Shown here: piece by piece, positions 1-12,031 of the stretch
How the letters are laid out: each line of letters starts with the position of its first letter
Numbering within the stretch: the first letter of the stretch is position 1
Origin: Gigantopelta aegis
Lineage: Eukaryota > Mollusca > Gastropoda > Neomphalida > Peltospiridae
NCBI RefSeq assembly: GCF_016097555.1
Contig: NC_054702.1
Location: 74,955,629 to 75,019,628, forward strand
Direction: 5' to 3'
Length of the DNA: 64,000 bases
Translations under genes and position numbers: made by a program
The notes under the pieces: generated by a model
What the model was told of the DNA's origin: nothing
Databases searched by the model: none
The model's input: only the letters and a program-made list of their open reading frames with translations

Positions 1-2
1 GC

Positions 3-2486
3 GATGACGTGGCTCTCCCGGGGTTCCACGCGTACTTCAAGAAGATGTCGCTGGAAGAGAGGGAACATGCAGAGAAATTCATGAAATATCAGAACAAGCG
101 TGGTGGCCGCATCGTCCTCCACGACATCAAGGTATAATAAGGGAGAGTTTGTCTATTGTGTAATACTGGAAATTTTGAAGATGAATATCATTTTGTGTTA
201 TGATGTTCTGCATTTAGTGATATAAGAAAAAAATATATAAAACGCTATTATTAGGTGTTTAAATTTATAGTTGCTTAACTGTTCAAATGTGAAAATGCTT
301 TGTAATCTGGGAACATATTTGGTCAAAGCCTTTAAGTACAGAAGGGGTGGGATTTAGCTCAGTCGGTTGAGTGCTCGTGTGAGGTGCTTGCGTCACAGGA
401 TCGAACCACCTCCTTTTGGGGTTTTTTTTCGTTCCAACCAGTGCACCACAACTGATCAAATGCTGTGGTATGTGTTTTCCTGTATGTGGGAAAGTACATA
501 TAAAAGATCCCTTGCTGCATTAGAAAAAATGTAACGGGTTTCCTCTGATGACTAAGAGTCAATTACCAAATGTTTGATATCCAATTGCCGATGATTAATT
601 AATCGATGTGCTCCAGTGGTGTCGTTATACAAAACAAACTTTTCTTTTAAGTACAGAAATTTTGTAATTGGATAATGTATTAATATAACATGCTCCAATT
701 CTCTGTTTGTATTCTCCAATAGCCCTACTTCTGTCACGATTGCTTGCTCATGTACATGTATATTGTTTATACCAATAAGTAAATTTGTACGGTAATAAAG
801 AATTGAACTGAATAGTGGTTTAACAATCACGACACTGTTCTGATGCTGCGTTTTAATATCTTAACATACATCGTTATTGCACAGTGGTGTCGAATTGTTA
901 ATTGAACATTTTACAGTTGGTAAGAAAATATTTTTATGGGATGAACAAATGTGTAATACGAAAAGGAATTTAAAAAATTGGAACTTTTATGTAAAACAAT
1001 TATTTATTCAGTATGGCTTCCCTGATTTTACTAATGTTAATATAAAATTGAGCAAACGAAGAGTGTTACCAGCTATGTTAACCAGATTTGAAACAGATTG
1101 GTTAAATATGGTTAAATAAGGTTCGAAGGGATACTAGTAAATAAGGTTCGAAGGGATACTAGTATTAATAGAAAAGGAGGTAACAAACTTCGAACTTTCA
1201 ATTTATTTAAAAACAAATATATAATTTAGTTTTATTGTACATCATTTTTACCTCTTGCTCAAAGAAGTGCGTTTGCCAAGTTTAGGTGCGGTGTGGCACC
1301 TCATAAAATTGAAACGGGGAGCTACGAAAATATTGTAGAAAATGAACGATTATGTTTTTATTGTAATAATTTTATCGAAAATGAAGAACATGTTATTTTA
1401 GCTTGTCCAATGTATAATGATTTTAGAACAATTTTAGTGATTTTAGTTATGTCCATAAAAGGTTCAAGAACGTAAATTCAAGACACAAACGCTGACATCG
1501 CCTGTGATTTTTTTCTGAAGTGCTAATTAATAGGAGGTCTGTTCCCCCCCCCCCCCCCCCCCATAGTTACGTCTTTTGATATACCAGTCGCTGAACAATG
1601 GTTACTGCAAGATACAATTCGGAATTCCATTACCATTTAGGCACGTGCACACAATTACACTACATGTACATGTGATTGCTAAGAACCATATAATTCCACA
1701 GTAGCCAAGCATGTAACGTTTCCTTAATATTGCAATGATCTTAGATCGTGAGGAGCGGGACGTAGCCCAGTGGTAAAGCGCCCGCCAGATCCCCGTCGGT
1801 GGGCCCATTGGGCTATTTCTCGTTCCAGCCAATGCAATTCGACTGGTATACCAAAGGCCGTGGTATGTGCTATCCTGTCTGTGGGATAGTGCATATAAAA
1901 GATCCCTTGCTGCTAATCGAAAAGAGTAGCCCATGTAGTGGCGGCAGCGGGTTTCCTCTCTCCATATCTGTGTGGTCCTTAACCATAAGTCCGAGGCTAT
2001 ATAACCGTAAATAAAATGTGTTGAGTGCGTCGATAAATAAAACATCTCCTTCCTTCCTTCTTTGATCTTAGGTAGTGTGAATGAAAGAACATATCTAGTA
2101 AAGTCATAAAAAAGAAATAGGTTTTCGTCATTTTGATGTACTTATTTCGACTTTATTGTCCGGATAGTAAAATTGAGAAATCTTCTTATGACCACTTGAC
2201 CACCTTATCTAATCTGCACGTGACTAAACTGGACAGTTGACCGTTTTGTCATGACCTTCGACTTCGTCAACACCATGACTCATGATATTTGGAACAGCAC
2301 GGAATGTTAATTATATCCGCGAAGAAGATAATCTTCAAACATAGGCCTTATGTTGTTTAGAACGAGCACCACCCCCCCCCAAAAAAAACCCCACATAAAT
2401 AAAAAAAAAAACAACAACAAAAAACGAAACAAAAAACAAAACAAACCCAAACAAAACAAAACAAAAACAACAATAATAAAAATAAT

Positions 2487-2517
<31 letters not shown>

Positions 2518-5094
2518 AAACCGGGATATGTTTTGAAAAAACAAAATAAAGCTAGCAGAGGAAACATGTTTTTTTTTTTTGCTTTGTCCCGATGTTATAT
2601 GTATGTATCAAAGTTGTGAAGACAGCTAAGAAATGCTGTCATTTTCATACCATTCAATATTAATGTTTTGGTGTAGGTCTACGCTTCAAGAATTATATTT
2701 AATGAGTACTGGAACTGAAATTGCCAAAAAAAAAATCCATTTCTGGAACAGCCCTGGGGTTAAAACGTCTCTTTACGACGTTTAATCCCAGCTTAATCGT
2801 TTCGATATGGTTGGTTGAATGATTTATAATTTTACAGAATCACCAACACAACCCCAGTCTTGACAGCTCGATTTCCAATTTCTTTGTGTTCATTTGGCAT
2901 GTCGCCATGTTCCAGCTGACCTTGGGTTTACAGCACGCGTGTTGTTTACAGTAAATTTGTTATTTATTGATTTATTTCTATTTTGGTCTAATGTCTCATC
3001 TGTACTGGGCACACGATTGGAGGTAAAGGGAAGAGGGGCTAGTGTCCCTACGGAACCATGACGCGATGAGGATGAAACAAATTTTAATTAATAAACCATT
3101 TCAATGTATTTTTTTCATGCAACAAGATACACTACGATCTATTAATATGCTACAGTTAATGACACCAGGAAACGGTTGTTGATTATACCGATATAAACTT
3201 ATTTTTGTCGCCACAGATGGGACAGATATAAAGATATCAGTTGAAAAAAATAAAAAATAAAAAATAAAAATAAAAACAATTATAATTTAAAGTACGCATA
3301 TGTTACTTATTGTTTACTTTACCCTTTACGCTGTGGCGAACCCAGGGCTCGAAACTATGGCAGTTTTAAAACGTTTCTGCCGTCAGCAAAATTCTCGGCA
3401 AGTTTGAGCCTGCCTACAGCAATTTTAAACAAATTAAAAAAACCTAAATGTTTTATCCAGTGACGCATAATAATACTGCATGTAAAAGATCCCTTCTCTC
3501 AATATCTGTATGGTCCTTAACCATATGTCTGACGCCATATAACCGTAAATAAAATGTGTTGAGTGCGTCGTTAAAATAAAACATTTCTTTCTTTCTTTCT
3601 TTAATAATAATAATAATAGTAATAAATCGGTAAACTAAAGACCCTACCCTTTGGCAATTGAAATCACAGCTACGGTAATTATCGTTGGTACCGCCGTTAA
3701 TTTCGAGCCCTGAATTTATTTATTTTAAAATATACTAGTATTTGTATGTAAATCAGAGCTCATCCTGTACATGGCCAAATTAGTCAATTATTAATTTTTA
3801 TTCAAAGTGGCTATAACATTTAGTTTTTGGCTAATAAAATAACCACATTTAATACTTTAAAAGGAAATACTCGACATATCCGAAAATTGGCTGAACCAAA
3901 GCAATTTCCAGTAAGCCCTGTAAATATATTACCTTCCAGGTGTTTGATCTTGACGTTTAATAGTAAGAAAGAACCGCAATATATAAATGTAATTATTTTC
4001 ATTTTGTTTTTAGAAACCCGATGGTGACGAGTGGGGGAGTCCACTGGAGGCCATGCAGGTGGCACTGTCTCTAGAGAAGAGCGTCAACCAGGCTCTGCTG
4101 GACCTCCACGCCGTCGCCGCCAAGCACGGCGACGCGCAGGTACGTGGTTGAAACATCGCCAGTTATTTAAACCACCGTGACCTGCCATACACAACACAGA
4201 CGTGTCTACAGGTTGTGGGGCGGGATTTAGCTCAGTCGGTTACCACCACGGTGGATCTATTCAACTGATTGGGGTTTTCTCGTTCCAACCAGTGCACCAC
4301 AACTGGTCAAAGACCGTGGTATATGCTTTTCTGTCTATGGAAGAGTGTATATAAAAGATCTCTTGCCGCTAATGGAAAAATATAGCGGGTTTCCTCAGAT
4401 GACTACAAGTCGGAATTAACGAATGTTTGACATCAAATAGCCGATGATTAATGAATCACTGTGGCGGTGTTAAACAAACCAAATTCTAACTTTTGTGTAC
4501 TTGTTATGCTCGAAAGTTAGTTAAAGTTTGTTTAACGATGCCACTAGAGCACATTTAGTAATTCTTACATAGTCTTACAAGAACCTGCTACATTTTTCTA
4601 TTCGTAGCAAGGGATGTTTTATATGCATTTTCCCACAGACAGGACTGCCCATATCACGGCCTTTGATATACCAGCCGTTGTGACTGAATTTAGCAGATAT
4701 ATTCCAAGACTATTTAAGATAGTATGATGTACAAATTAGTTGTTTATATCCTGGTTAATGTTCAAGCATGCTGTCTAGGGCCTCGTTCAACGAATCGATC
4801 CTAGCGCTAGGATCACCGTAGTGCATAAAGTGGGTGTGGATTTGTTTGTTATTTTCTATATCTAGAAATGAATGCCTGATTTATTCTTGTTTCACGATGG
4901 TGACTACATCTTTACAGTAACTTATAATAACAGTTACGTTCTGGCTTTTTCAGATGTGTGACTACATAGAGAACGATTTCCTGGAGGAACAGGTGAACTC
5001 CATCAAGGAGATCAGTGACCACATCACGAACCTGAAGCGGGTTGGATCTGGACTCGGGGAGTACATGTACGACAAGGAGACCATGGGCGACTAG
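3..5094 (+). CDS. Ferritin heavy-chain-like subunit, 3' three exons (5' part outside window)
   Basis: Exons lie at 3-131, 4014-4139 and 4954-5094 with GT-AG introns, all phase 0, ending in TAG at 5092-5094. Together they give about 132 C-terminal residues of a four-helix-bundle ferritin. The first exon has [20 protein letters not shown], the first ferritin signature, with the paired Glu and the His of the ferroxidase site. The second has [13 protein letters not shown], with the helix C Glu. The third has [16 protein letters not shown], the second signature, and ends [14 protein letters not shown], as soma ferritins of molluscs do. Family role: oxidises Fe(II) and stores the iron in a 24-subunit shell, normally in the cytosol. 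The visible ferroxidase residues fit an active H-type chain. The start codon, and any signal peptide or 5' iron-responsive element, are upstream of the window. No break is seen. Confidence 0.95.
346..648 (+). repeat. SINE, head type b (GGGATTTAGCTCAG) with tail type 1
   Basis: It starts with a tRNA-like head, GGGATTTAGCTCAGTCGG, followed by a B-box-like GGATCGAACC. The shared body (CCAGTGCACCACAACT, ATAAAAGATCCCTTGCTGC) follows, then the tail GTGGTGTCGTTATACAAAAC. It lies in a ferritin intron in the sense direction. Confidence 0.85.
859..1475 (+). mobile_element. Non-LTR retrotransposon (LINE) 3' end remnant
   Basis: Two coding stretches, 877-1119 and about 1254-1475, read as the C-terminal part of a LINE endonuclease-reverse transcriptase. 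The first has [15 protein letters not shown], and the second [19 protein letters not shown] followed by a CxxC...HxxxxC knuckle ([19 protein letters not shown]). I know this layout from the zinc-knuckle end of many marine invertebrate LINEs. The reading frame is lost between the two parts, where a 25-base direct duplication (1114-1138 and 1139-1163) sits and an in-frame stop follows. The reverse transcriptase and endonuclease domains are absent, so this is a 5'-truncated dead copy inside a ferritin intron. Confidence 0.75.
1543..1562. repeat. Poly-C tract
   Basis: About 20 consecutive C bases follow the LINE remnant. Confidence 0.9.
1755..2062 (+). repeat. SINE, head type a (GGGACGTAGCCCAG) with tail type 2
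   Basis: The head GCGGGACGTAGCCCAGTGG is followed by a shortened anticodon and B-box region, then the shared body. The tail is ATAACCGTAAATAAAATG then GTTGAGTGCGTCG, ending in a TTCC-rich run. It is about 300 bases, in the sense direction in a ferritin intron. Confidence 0.85.
2372..2580. repeat. Low-complexity A/C-rich block
   Basis: Poly-C, poly-A and A-rich CAA/AAC runs, including about 20 C followed by about 14 A at 2487-2520. The apparent reading frames here are compositional artefacts. Confidence 0.85.
3474..3602 (+). repeat. SINE 3' fragment, tail type 2
   Basis: Only the 3' part remains: TGTAAAAGATCCCTT, TGTATGGTCCTTAACCATAT and ACCGTAAATAAAATGTGTTG, then a CTTT run. A short TAA-type microsatellite follows. 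Confidence 0.8.
4213..4500 (+). repeat. SINE, head type b, tail type 1
   Basis: Head GGGCGGGATTTAGCTCAGTC with part of the tRNA-like region missing, then the body with CAACCAGTGCACCACAACTG and the tail GCCGATGATTAATGAATCAC. It is sense, in a ferritin intron. Confidence 0.8.
4517..4685 (-). repeat. SINE fragment, inverted, tail type 1
   Basis: On the minus strand it reads body to tail; on the plus strand AAAGTTTGTTTAACGATGCC and TTTTATATGCATTTTCCCAC are visible. It lies back to back with the sense SINE that ends at about 4500, so the pair could fold into a hairpin in the ferritin pre-mRNA. Confidence 0.75.
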
Positions 5095-5310
5095 ATTGGT
5101 CTCCTTCCTCAGTCTGTCAGCAGGTGGCGCTCTCGTCTGCCGTGTACTGCAGGCTCCGGATCCCAATGTACCTTTTTTCTTATAAACTTTCAAAAATCCA
5201 ACAGTAATCATTAGATGACATTATTAGAGATTACTTTAGTAACGAACATAAATGGTTAATCTTTTCTTGTTAACAGGGTGAAAAAATAAATAAAAGTTTT
5301 AAAAATAACA
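5095..5310 (+). other. Ferritin 3' UTR with poly(A) signal
   Basis: About 200 bases follow the stop codon and end near AATAAA at 5285-5290, which overlaps a second AATAAA. This is a plausible cleavage and polyadenylation signal for the ferritin gene; the exact end is inferred. Confidence 0.6.
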
Positions 5311-7430
5311 TCTTTTGTATGTTGTTATTTGATATTGTCACATTGAGTCTAAATAGTGCTTTAAATATAACCAGTTAAACTCGGTTGCCACGGAATAGAG
5401 GGTGGAGTCTGGGTTACATTGCTCAGAAGGCTGGGAATACCGTATTTTAACACTTGAAATTCAAAACAGATTGGGGCCCTCAAATACATGTATTTTCATC
5501 CCACAGACCATCGACCTGGCATTGACCATTACACTTTCAAATGCACTCCGCGGGCCCCGAGTTTGACTCGCCAAGGTAGTACATTAGTGAAGTCGAGCTT
5601 AATGATATCTACACACCCACATACTTATTGCATTTGTTTGATTTAAACGGACTATCTATTTATGTGTTGATATCCATTGTTGATTCAGACACCACTCGGG
5701 GGGGATTAGCCCCGGGCCTATCTAGTGGCGGGCTGAAGGGGGGCGGGGAGTAAGTTCGAGGTTGTCGGAATTTTTAAAACAAATCTTATCTGCGATATTT
5801 GGAACCCACAAAGGCCAAAAATAAAGTTTGATTGCTAAGCCAAAAAGTTGAAGATGATTGGAACAATGTTGACATGTTGCCAAACTGAAAGTGTTTTGGA
5901 CTATAATTTTTCTTTTAAAGACTGGCTTAAAATTCCGAAGGTTAAGTTAGTACTACGGCAGGAACCTGTGGTCTGTCGACTGCAGTCGCCCTCAAGAACC
6001 AGACGCAGTATCCCCTGGATAGTAAAGTTTACCGCGGTCTTTAGCAACTGATCCTGTCGCTACGTCTTCTGGTTTTGCACTGTCAAAGTGATATTGCGCA
6101 TGTCTGCTTGGCGGATGACGTACTAGCCCTTCGTGGATTGCAAAGGATTACAAGTGGAAGTGTTAGACACCCTGAACAGAAGAAGGTCCGGCTTTCTGAT
6201 ATGTCCATACTTTGTTTTGATCTTGTCGGAACCGAATGTCCGAGATAAGGTCGTCTTTCTGTATCGAATCTGGAACACTTCAAATATTTCTCATCTTGGC
6301 TTTCCTCAGCGGTTTCTCCTCCCCACTCTCTTCACCGCCCCTGTGGGTGGGTGGTCGCTATCCAGCGGTGTAAGGTGGCGGTTTGGGACTAGCTGGCTCG
6401 TCCACTTGTATGATGTGGTGCTCGGTAGTTCCTTGCGTCGTTTCCTGTGATAGCGCTGGTGCTGCCCTTGTCACTCTTGGTGGTGGCGCTGTCTTCCTTG
6501 GTGGGGGCGGCTGAGCCACCGGTTTTGGTCTCTTCTGACAAACGGCTCCTCAATGGGAGCAGCGAAACAGAAGGGGCCGCCGCCTATGTTTGAGCCGTCG
6601 GCTTTGGTCCCAGAAACGCCTCTGGCGTACGCTACCTTTCGTTCCTCTTCGCCACTGCCAACTAATCGGGAGGGGGTGGGGGCTAACTGTGTCCACGTTT
6701 TGCTTCTGAAAGCCGACAGCCAAACTGGACTATTTTCAAAGGTTTTATATAAATTATATTGCTTGGAATGAGATTGTCACTTACAATAAGGCACCGCAGG
6801 TGTTGACAGTTGCAGGTGGATACAATGTTCACTGCTGGCTCATCTAGGGTAAATATAACAGTTGTGCCTCTATAATCAACCGGTACTGCTGTTGGAATGC
6901 TGGGGCTGACTGGTGTACATGCTGTCTGTGTCAGTCAACATTGTCAAAGACAGGTAACCTAATGATAATCTATACATTTTAACATATTATTCCAAATATC
7001 AAAAACATGCTCCAGCTGGCTGATCTCGTAATGGGTCTCAAAATCAAAGTGGTACAAGCCAATCACACTAGTCCGCATCAATCAGTGACTACATTAATCA
7101 ATCAATCATTTGACACGTGTTTAACTGAATTTTCAAGCACGACTGGCATACATGCTTAAATTGCTTATCAGTAAGACTGACATTTGTTTGTTCTGGAGTG
7201 CTATGCGGGTATCACGTTCATTTCCTTCATTCCATGACTTATGGTCAATGTCATATTGATGGATTCACTAAGCTGTATCACAAAGCAGTTAACTTCAATT
7301 TACCAATAGTCAATTCAATTTTCCCTTTATGTCGAGCAATATACCTTCTGCTTTTCCATATTTTGAACGTGTGCATACTTGTTCATCTCTTTGGTGAAAT
7401 TCTTGCGCATTTATATATGTATTAATCGTT
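5311..7430. other. Intergenic, no gene recognised
   Basis: I see no host exon here. A more GC-rich block at about 5700-6700 holds short open frames on both strands (for example minus 6083-6283). They could be the remains of an old mobile element, but I recognise no domain in them. The rest is AT-rich unique-looking sequence. Confidence 0.5.
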
Positions 7431-7440
7431 TTAGACAGAT

Positions 7441-7690
7441 GCCAGTTGTGGTGCCAGTACTCTTGACGGGTGCTACCGGTGGAGCTCTGTCGGGTGCTAG
7501 TTTTGATTTGGTAAACTAGTCTGGGAGTGGCAATCCACTTTGCAGTAAAGGATCTCCTCGGGAGTGGCTGTCGTACTATAGACAAGGCACAACTGAGATT
7601 CATGGAATTAACCACTAGTTTGTCAAATGCCCATTCGACTCTGCATTGTACAGAGATACAGCCCCGATCATGTAGTATGGTGTTGTCGTT
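7441..7690 (+). repeat. Dispersed repeat R1, copy 1
   Basis: It shares blocks with 16290-16645: GCCAGTTGTGGTGCCAGTAC, GACGGGTGCTACCGGTGG, GCTAGTTTTGATTT, AAACTAGTCTGGGAGT and ATGCCCATTCGACTCTGCAT. The family is not identified. Confidence 0.75.
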
Positions 7691-8716
7691 CAGATTTCAT
7701 TGTCAACAACAATATTGCCATATTCAATGATTTTCGAACGTGTTTCAATGACCACAACTTCCAGGGGATATGTACATGGAGGGGGAAGTAGCATCGGTCA
7801 CATTCAGATAAAACGACGGCCTCTTTGCACGTTGATTACTTCCATGTTCGTAGGGTGTATTGGTTTAAAAAGATAACATTAGCAAAATAACACCACCGCC
7901 TTACTAACATGGTTATTTCAATATTTGGTCGATAAAGAACAAGTTTCCGCTGCCATCATAGTTCAGAATATTGCATATGCACTTTCCCATAGACAAAATA
8001 ATATATGACACAGCCTTTAAAGGGAGGGGCAATTAAGGCATTTGGCCTGGTATGCATATTCAACGATATATAATACACATTATTGCTTAATATCAACAAG
8101 TATAATCGTATTGTTAATTAATAAAACGGTTAAATGTGACGACTAGTATATATAACAGGCGAGCCGGTGTTTAAGTAATACTTAACGTGTCACGTCAGGA
8201 ATTAGTCTTAGAAATGAAGAAACAAAACATACCTGATTTTGCGGATGCATCGCAATGTTCTGTAATAATATCCATCCCAGTAAGCCAGCTATAAGTATAT
8301 ATTATTAGTCAATACAAAATAAACCATCATTTTCAAAGTGTCGACTGTTGAATTTGAGACGTACATCACAATTATAGAGAGAAAACATTGATGTCCAATG
8401 AGGCTTCGAGGTGAAGTCAACGCCAGGTGACGCCACACGAAAATAGGGTCCTACGTGAAAAATGAAACCAATCTAGCAAGTCGTTTTCGTACACAATTAA
8501 AAATAAACAAATAACATCAAAATACAGTGTATTCAACTTGCATTAATTATGAAACGAAATAAAAATAAGTAGAAACTGATGTGCAGATCGAAATGTTGTT
8601 TTATTTCTTGTTTGTTGTACCGTAGGCTTAATATACATAGGTAAGGTGTGTACGTGTTGTACGTTTTTTCGTGACTAACAATAATTCGGACCAACTGCAA
8701 AATAGGAGTAAAATTA
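7690..8716. other. Intergenic, no gene recognised
   Basis: AT-rich sequence with a short degraded SINE-like piece near 7985-8020 (ATGCACTTTCCCATAGACA). Nothing else is supportable. Confidence 0.5.
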
Positions 8717-8957
8717 TTATTTTGTATTAATTTTTTTTTCAGAAATGATAATCATTGTGGAGTACAATGTCTGTGAATTTACATAATTACATAGTTCGTG
8801 TTCAGTCCAGCTTGTAGGGAAACTTTTTTCATTTCTCAAGGCCAGTTGGTAAGCCATAGACCGTAAAGTTCTACAGTTAACAGGAAAACCAATGCGTGAA
8901 GTCACAAGTAAGTAGTCAGCTAGCATCAACTCCTCGGAATCATTAAATCTTTGTCTG
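8717..8957 (-). mobile_element. Pogo/Tigger or CENP-B-like N-terminal fragment
   Basis: On the minus strand, just 3' of the assembly gap, the frame reads QRFNDSEELMLADYLLVTSR followed by IGFPVNCRTLRSMAYQLAL and KSFPTSW. This resembles the helix-turn-helix N-terminal region found in pogo/Tigger and jerky-like transposases (an acidic start, YLL, GFP or YYGL, then LR..AYQ.A and FP.SW). No DDE domain follows. It is a fragment or an N-terminal exon. The join to the DDE remnant across the gap is unproven. Confidence 0.5.
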
Positions 8958-8958
8958 G

Positions 8959-9158
8959 NNNNNNNNNNNNNNNNNNNNNNNNNNNNNNNNNNNNNNNNNN
9001 NNNNNNNNNNNNNNNNNNNNNNNNNNNNNNNNNNNNNNNNNNNNNNNNNNNNNNNNNNNNNNNNNNNNNNNNNNNNNNNNNNNNNNNNNNNNNNNNNNNN
9101 NNNNNNNNNNNNNNNNNNNNNNNNNNNNNNNNNNNNNNNNNNNNNNNNNNNNNNNNNN
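8959..9158. other. Assembly gap of 200 N
   Basis: A run of N of exactly round length marks a scaffold gap of unknown true size. Reading frames drawn through it are meaningless. Confidence 0.99.
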
Positions 9159-10038
9159 TTGCCGTTATACATGACGATAACAGAAGGTTCTGGTAGAGAA
9201 GGCCTAAGTTGTTGTGTCTTCAAACCATTTGATGAAATTTCATGATTCATCTCACCATGATAGTCTCCGTCTGTTTTTTTTAGCCTCAATGATCAATTCA
9301 CAGCCATCTATCAATCCATATTTATCACAGCCAGCATGACAAATAATAAGTCTTTTTTCCCTGATTCCCAGTCACCGAACAGAGTTTAGGAACTCGATCA
9401 GCAGCGTCTGATTTCGGCAGGTGATTGGCGGTACTTGTGCCCGGGTGGATATGTCCCAGTGGTGGGATGTTGTATGGTTGACATTCACCCAGGTCTCATC
9501 TTGATACACTATTAAATTACACCTGTTCTCGTAAACTGGATATTTCATGGAGATAGGACAGGTCTCCTGTCTGATATATTGGCGTCCTCAAAAATCACTT
9601 TTCCGGTTGTAGACATAGGTTGGTATTTAAAATCGAGGTCATGGAGTGTTCTTCGTAAAGTTGATATGGATATGTTGATTCCACATTCCTCCCTTAAAGC
9701 CACGTTCATCTTATGTAATGTAGGTAATTCGCCCTCTCTATAAAATCTGTATACTCGTCGTCTAAATAACATCTTTATCAAATAAATCGATGAGTTTTCG
9801 GTCGCGTTTTTTAACAGTGATTTCTGTGCTTGGATTCGTAGAGCTTAGATTTTTCACAGTTCTTTTTACTGTTTAAAACCGAAACTTTAAGTGCAGCGGC
9901 AACTCGATCGACAATTCGATAAGAAGCATACCTAGGTCTACCGCGCTGATATTCATCTTCAAAATAATCGAAAACGTTCTTAATACACGATTTTACATCA
10001 ACTGAAGTGTTTTTCGATTTACCCATATTTTTCCTCAA
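9159..10038 (-). pseudogene. IS630/Tc1-mariner-like DDE transposase remnant
   Basis: Read on the minus strand from 10038 downward. An N-terminal DNA-binding part (DVKSCIKNVFDYFEDEYQRG, RIVDRVAAALKVS) comes first. A second helix-turn-helix part at 9781-9545 follows (LPTLHKMNVALREECGINIS, STLRRTLHDLDFKYQ). Then come the first catalytic block VYQDETWVNVNH near 9500, GDYHGEMNHEI near 9270-9240, and LPEPSVIVMYN near 9190-9165. In related transposases as I recall them the last block is VIVMDN, so the second catalytic Asp is Tyr here. The frame changes several times, so the copy is dead. It is an ordinary cut-and-paste transposon relic, interrupted by the gap before its third acidic residue. I found no terminal inverted repeats. 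Confidence 0.7.
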
Positions 10039-10332
10039 ATAACAATAACAAGAATGTCGACTAATACATTTTCAATGAATTTATATACCCTACCTAACTT
10101 GTATTTTACGTGGTTTACACATTGCTACAATAGCACGTGCAGTCATATATCGAAATAATGATGTTATTGACCAAGCAATGCTATCGTATTTTGAACATTC
10201 AGGGGCTGTGTCTGCGGGATGAAAAAGTGGTTGAACCCATACGAGTCCGAACAATAGCCCTTTGGTTTTTCGCATTACAAATGTAACACCCAACCCCCAA
10301 ACCCCCCCTAGCCCCCCTAGCACCACCCTAAA

Positions 10333-10336
<4 letters not shown>

Positions 10337-10394
<58 letters not shown>

Positions 10395-10396
10395 AT
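10337..10396. repeat. (TA)n microsatellite
   Basis: About 30 TA units. A poly-C run follows at 10473-10486. Confidence 0.95.
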
Positions 10397-11720
10397 TATG
10401 AGTTCCCAATTTAGAGGCAAATTAAATAACATTTTTATTATTATTTGATGTTGGTGGCCTTTGACATTTTATCCCCCCCCCCCCCCGGTCTTCTGGGTCT
10501 GGCCCTGCATTAAATGTATTTATAAATTTGGAAAGCACATTCCTGCGGTGTGTGAGGTGATTTGTGTTTATTACTGTGCTACACCTCAGTTGTGGTAGGT
10601 TAGGTATGGTATGGTAATATATAATTGATATAATAAAATAAAAATACATAATACATTAGCTAAATTTATTAAATATAATGCACCTACAAGAAAGGGTTAC
10701 ATGTTCTGTTTGTTTACATCTATGTTTAACGGAAAGATTAGACAATGCTGTTACACACTGCAAAACAATAATAACCTTGATTTAGTGAAACAAACTATAA
10801 TGGCCTTCACGTAGCCTCAGATCCCAATGTTTCGATATGCAAATGACCTTTTTTATTTATAGGAGAAATAACGTGCATTCAAAAGACACAGAGATTTTTA
10901 AAAAGTGGAATTAAGTCAGCTTCGTGCATTTTATATGATGATTTGTATATAAAACCTGTCGGGGTTTGGGTTTGTTTTCATGTAAATGCAAAGAAAACAA
11001 ATATCGAATAGGAAATAAACGTAACATTTGCAAAAAACTTTGGGTCTAAATAATTGAACAGGATAATAGTATGTGTATCCGGGCCTCTTCTATTTGTTAT
11101 TTTTAACTTAGTGGTTATTTACTGTTTTGACACATAAAAATAAAATAATGGTTTAATATTTTAAATTCATCTAAAAGTTTTAACAAATCGCGATATATTT
11201 TTTCATCAGAATTATCGTCGTATTCAAATTCTTACCTCTTTTTTTTGTGTGTGTGGTTCATTCACTAATTCATTTATTCTTCAAAACAATCACGCCCACA
11301 CTCCATACAAAGCCATAACCCGTAGCTCCGTGGGTGGACATGTCATTATTTCTCTTGGGTCATGGCATAACAACGGATCTACATGTTTTGTTCCATTTTT
11401 ATTTTTATCTTTGGGGGACCGTCAAAATCGTCGTCCAAATTATTTGCAACTTTAAAACGACGACAATAAACTTATTTTCATTAGAAAATACTCCCACTAA
11501 TTTTATCTAATATATATCACCAATTAACAAAATAAAGCCATATTGTTTTGTCTAACCCAGCGTGCTTGAACCTTAATTGGATATAGGCATAGGCACGTCA
11601 TATACTTGTAAGTTGTTTACACGTTAGAAATAGACCACTGGCCGAATTATTTCCTGTCAGTATCTCACAGTCAGTCTGCCTTTCTTTCTAAGACAAAGAC
11701 AGACAGACTGACATATACGC

Positions 11721-11725
<5 letters not shown>
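10397..11725. other. Intergenic, no gene recognised
   Basis: AT-rich sequence. The only recognisable piece is a short second-family SINE tail near 11557-11600 (CCCAGCGTGCTTGAACCTTA then ATTGGATATAGGCA). Confidence 0.5.

Positions 11726-11786
<61 letters not shown>
11726..11786. repeat. (TA)n microsatellite
   Basis: About 30 TA units immediately left of a TIR element. Confidence 0.95.
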
Positions 11787-11789
<3 letters not shown>

Positions 11790-12031
11790 GAGTTTAGGCA
11801 CAAAACGCGATATATCCATTTTTCATTTTCAGTAAAAATTACCTTTTTAATTGGCATATATTTTGATGAAAAAAAAACCCCGGGATTTACCCAATACAAT
11901 TTCATAAGGATCAATCGCGTTTTGCAGCAAATCAGCAGGCCTACGATTAGCCCTTACTGACATACAATAATGGCTTTAACTAAAAAAAAGAAAGAAAATG
12001 GTTTACATCGCGTTTTGCGCCTGAACTCTTC
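11787..12031. mobile_element. Non-autonomous TIR DNA element (MITE) in a TA array
   Basis: The left end is GAAGAGTTTAGGCACAAAAC then GCGATAT. The right end (12005-12031) is its near-perfect reverse complement, ending CGCCTGAACTCTTC. The element is about 245 bases with roughly 27-base TIRs, and both flanks are TATATA, which fits insertion at TA as in Tc1/mariner-type elements. A second partial end, GAAGAGTTC, follows at 12042. No coding capacity. Confidence 0.75.

Noticed and set aside
877-1119. Small host gene in the ferritin intron
   Set aside because: The sequence matches the C-terminal end of non-LTR retrotransposon polyproteins and continues into a zinc-knuckle part.
1755-1800. tRNA-like heads as functional tRNA genes
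   Set aside because: They lack a complete cloverleaf and continue into SINE bodies.
1602-2045. 147-residue minus-strand frame
   Set aside because: It is the antisense of a SINE and shares words with other SINE copies.
2307-2619. Overlapping open frames on both strands
   Set aside because: They come from poly-A, poly-C and CAA-type low-complexity sequence.
6083-6771. GC-rich block with short frames on both strands
   Set aside because: No domain recognised; may be an old element remnant but cannot be supported.
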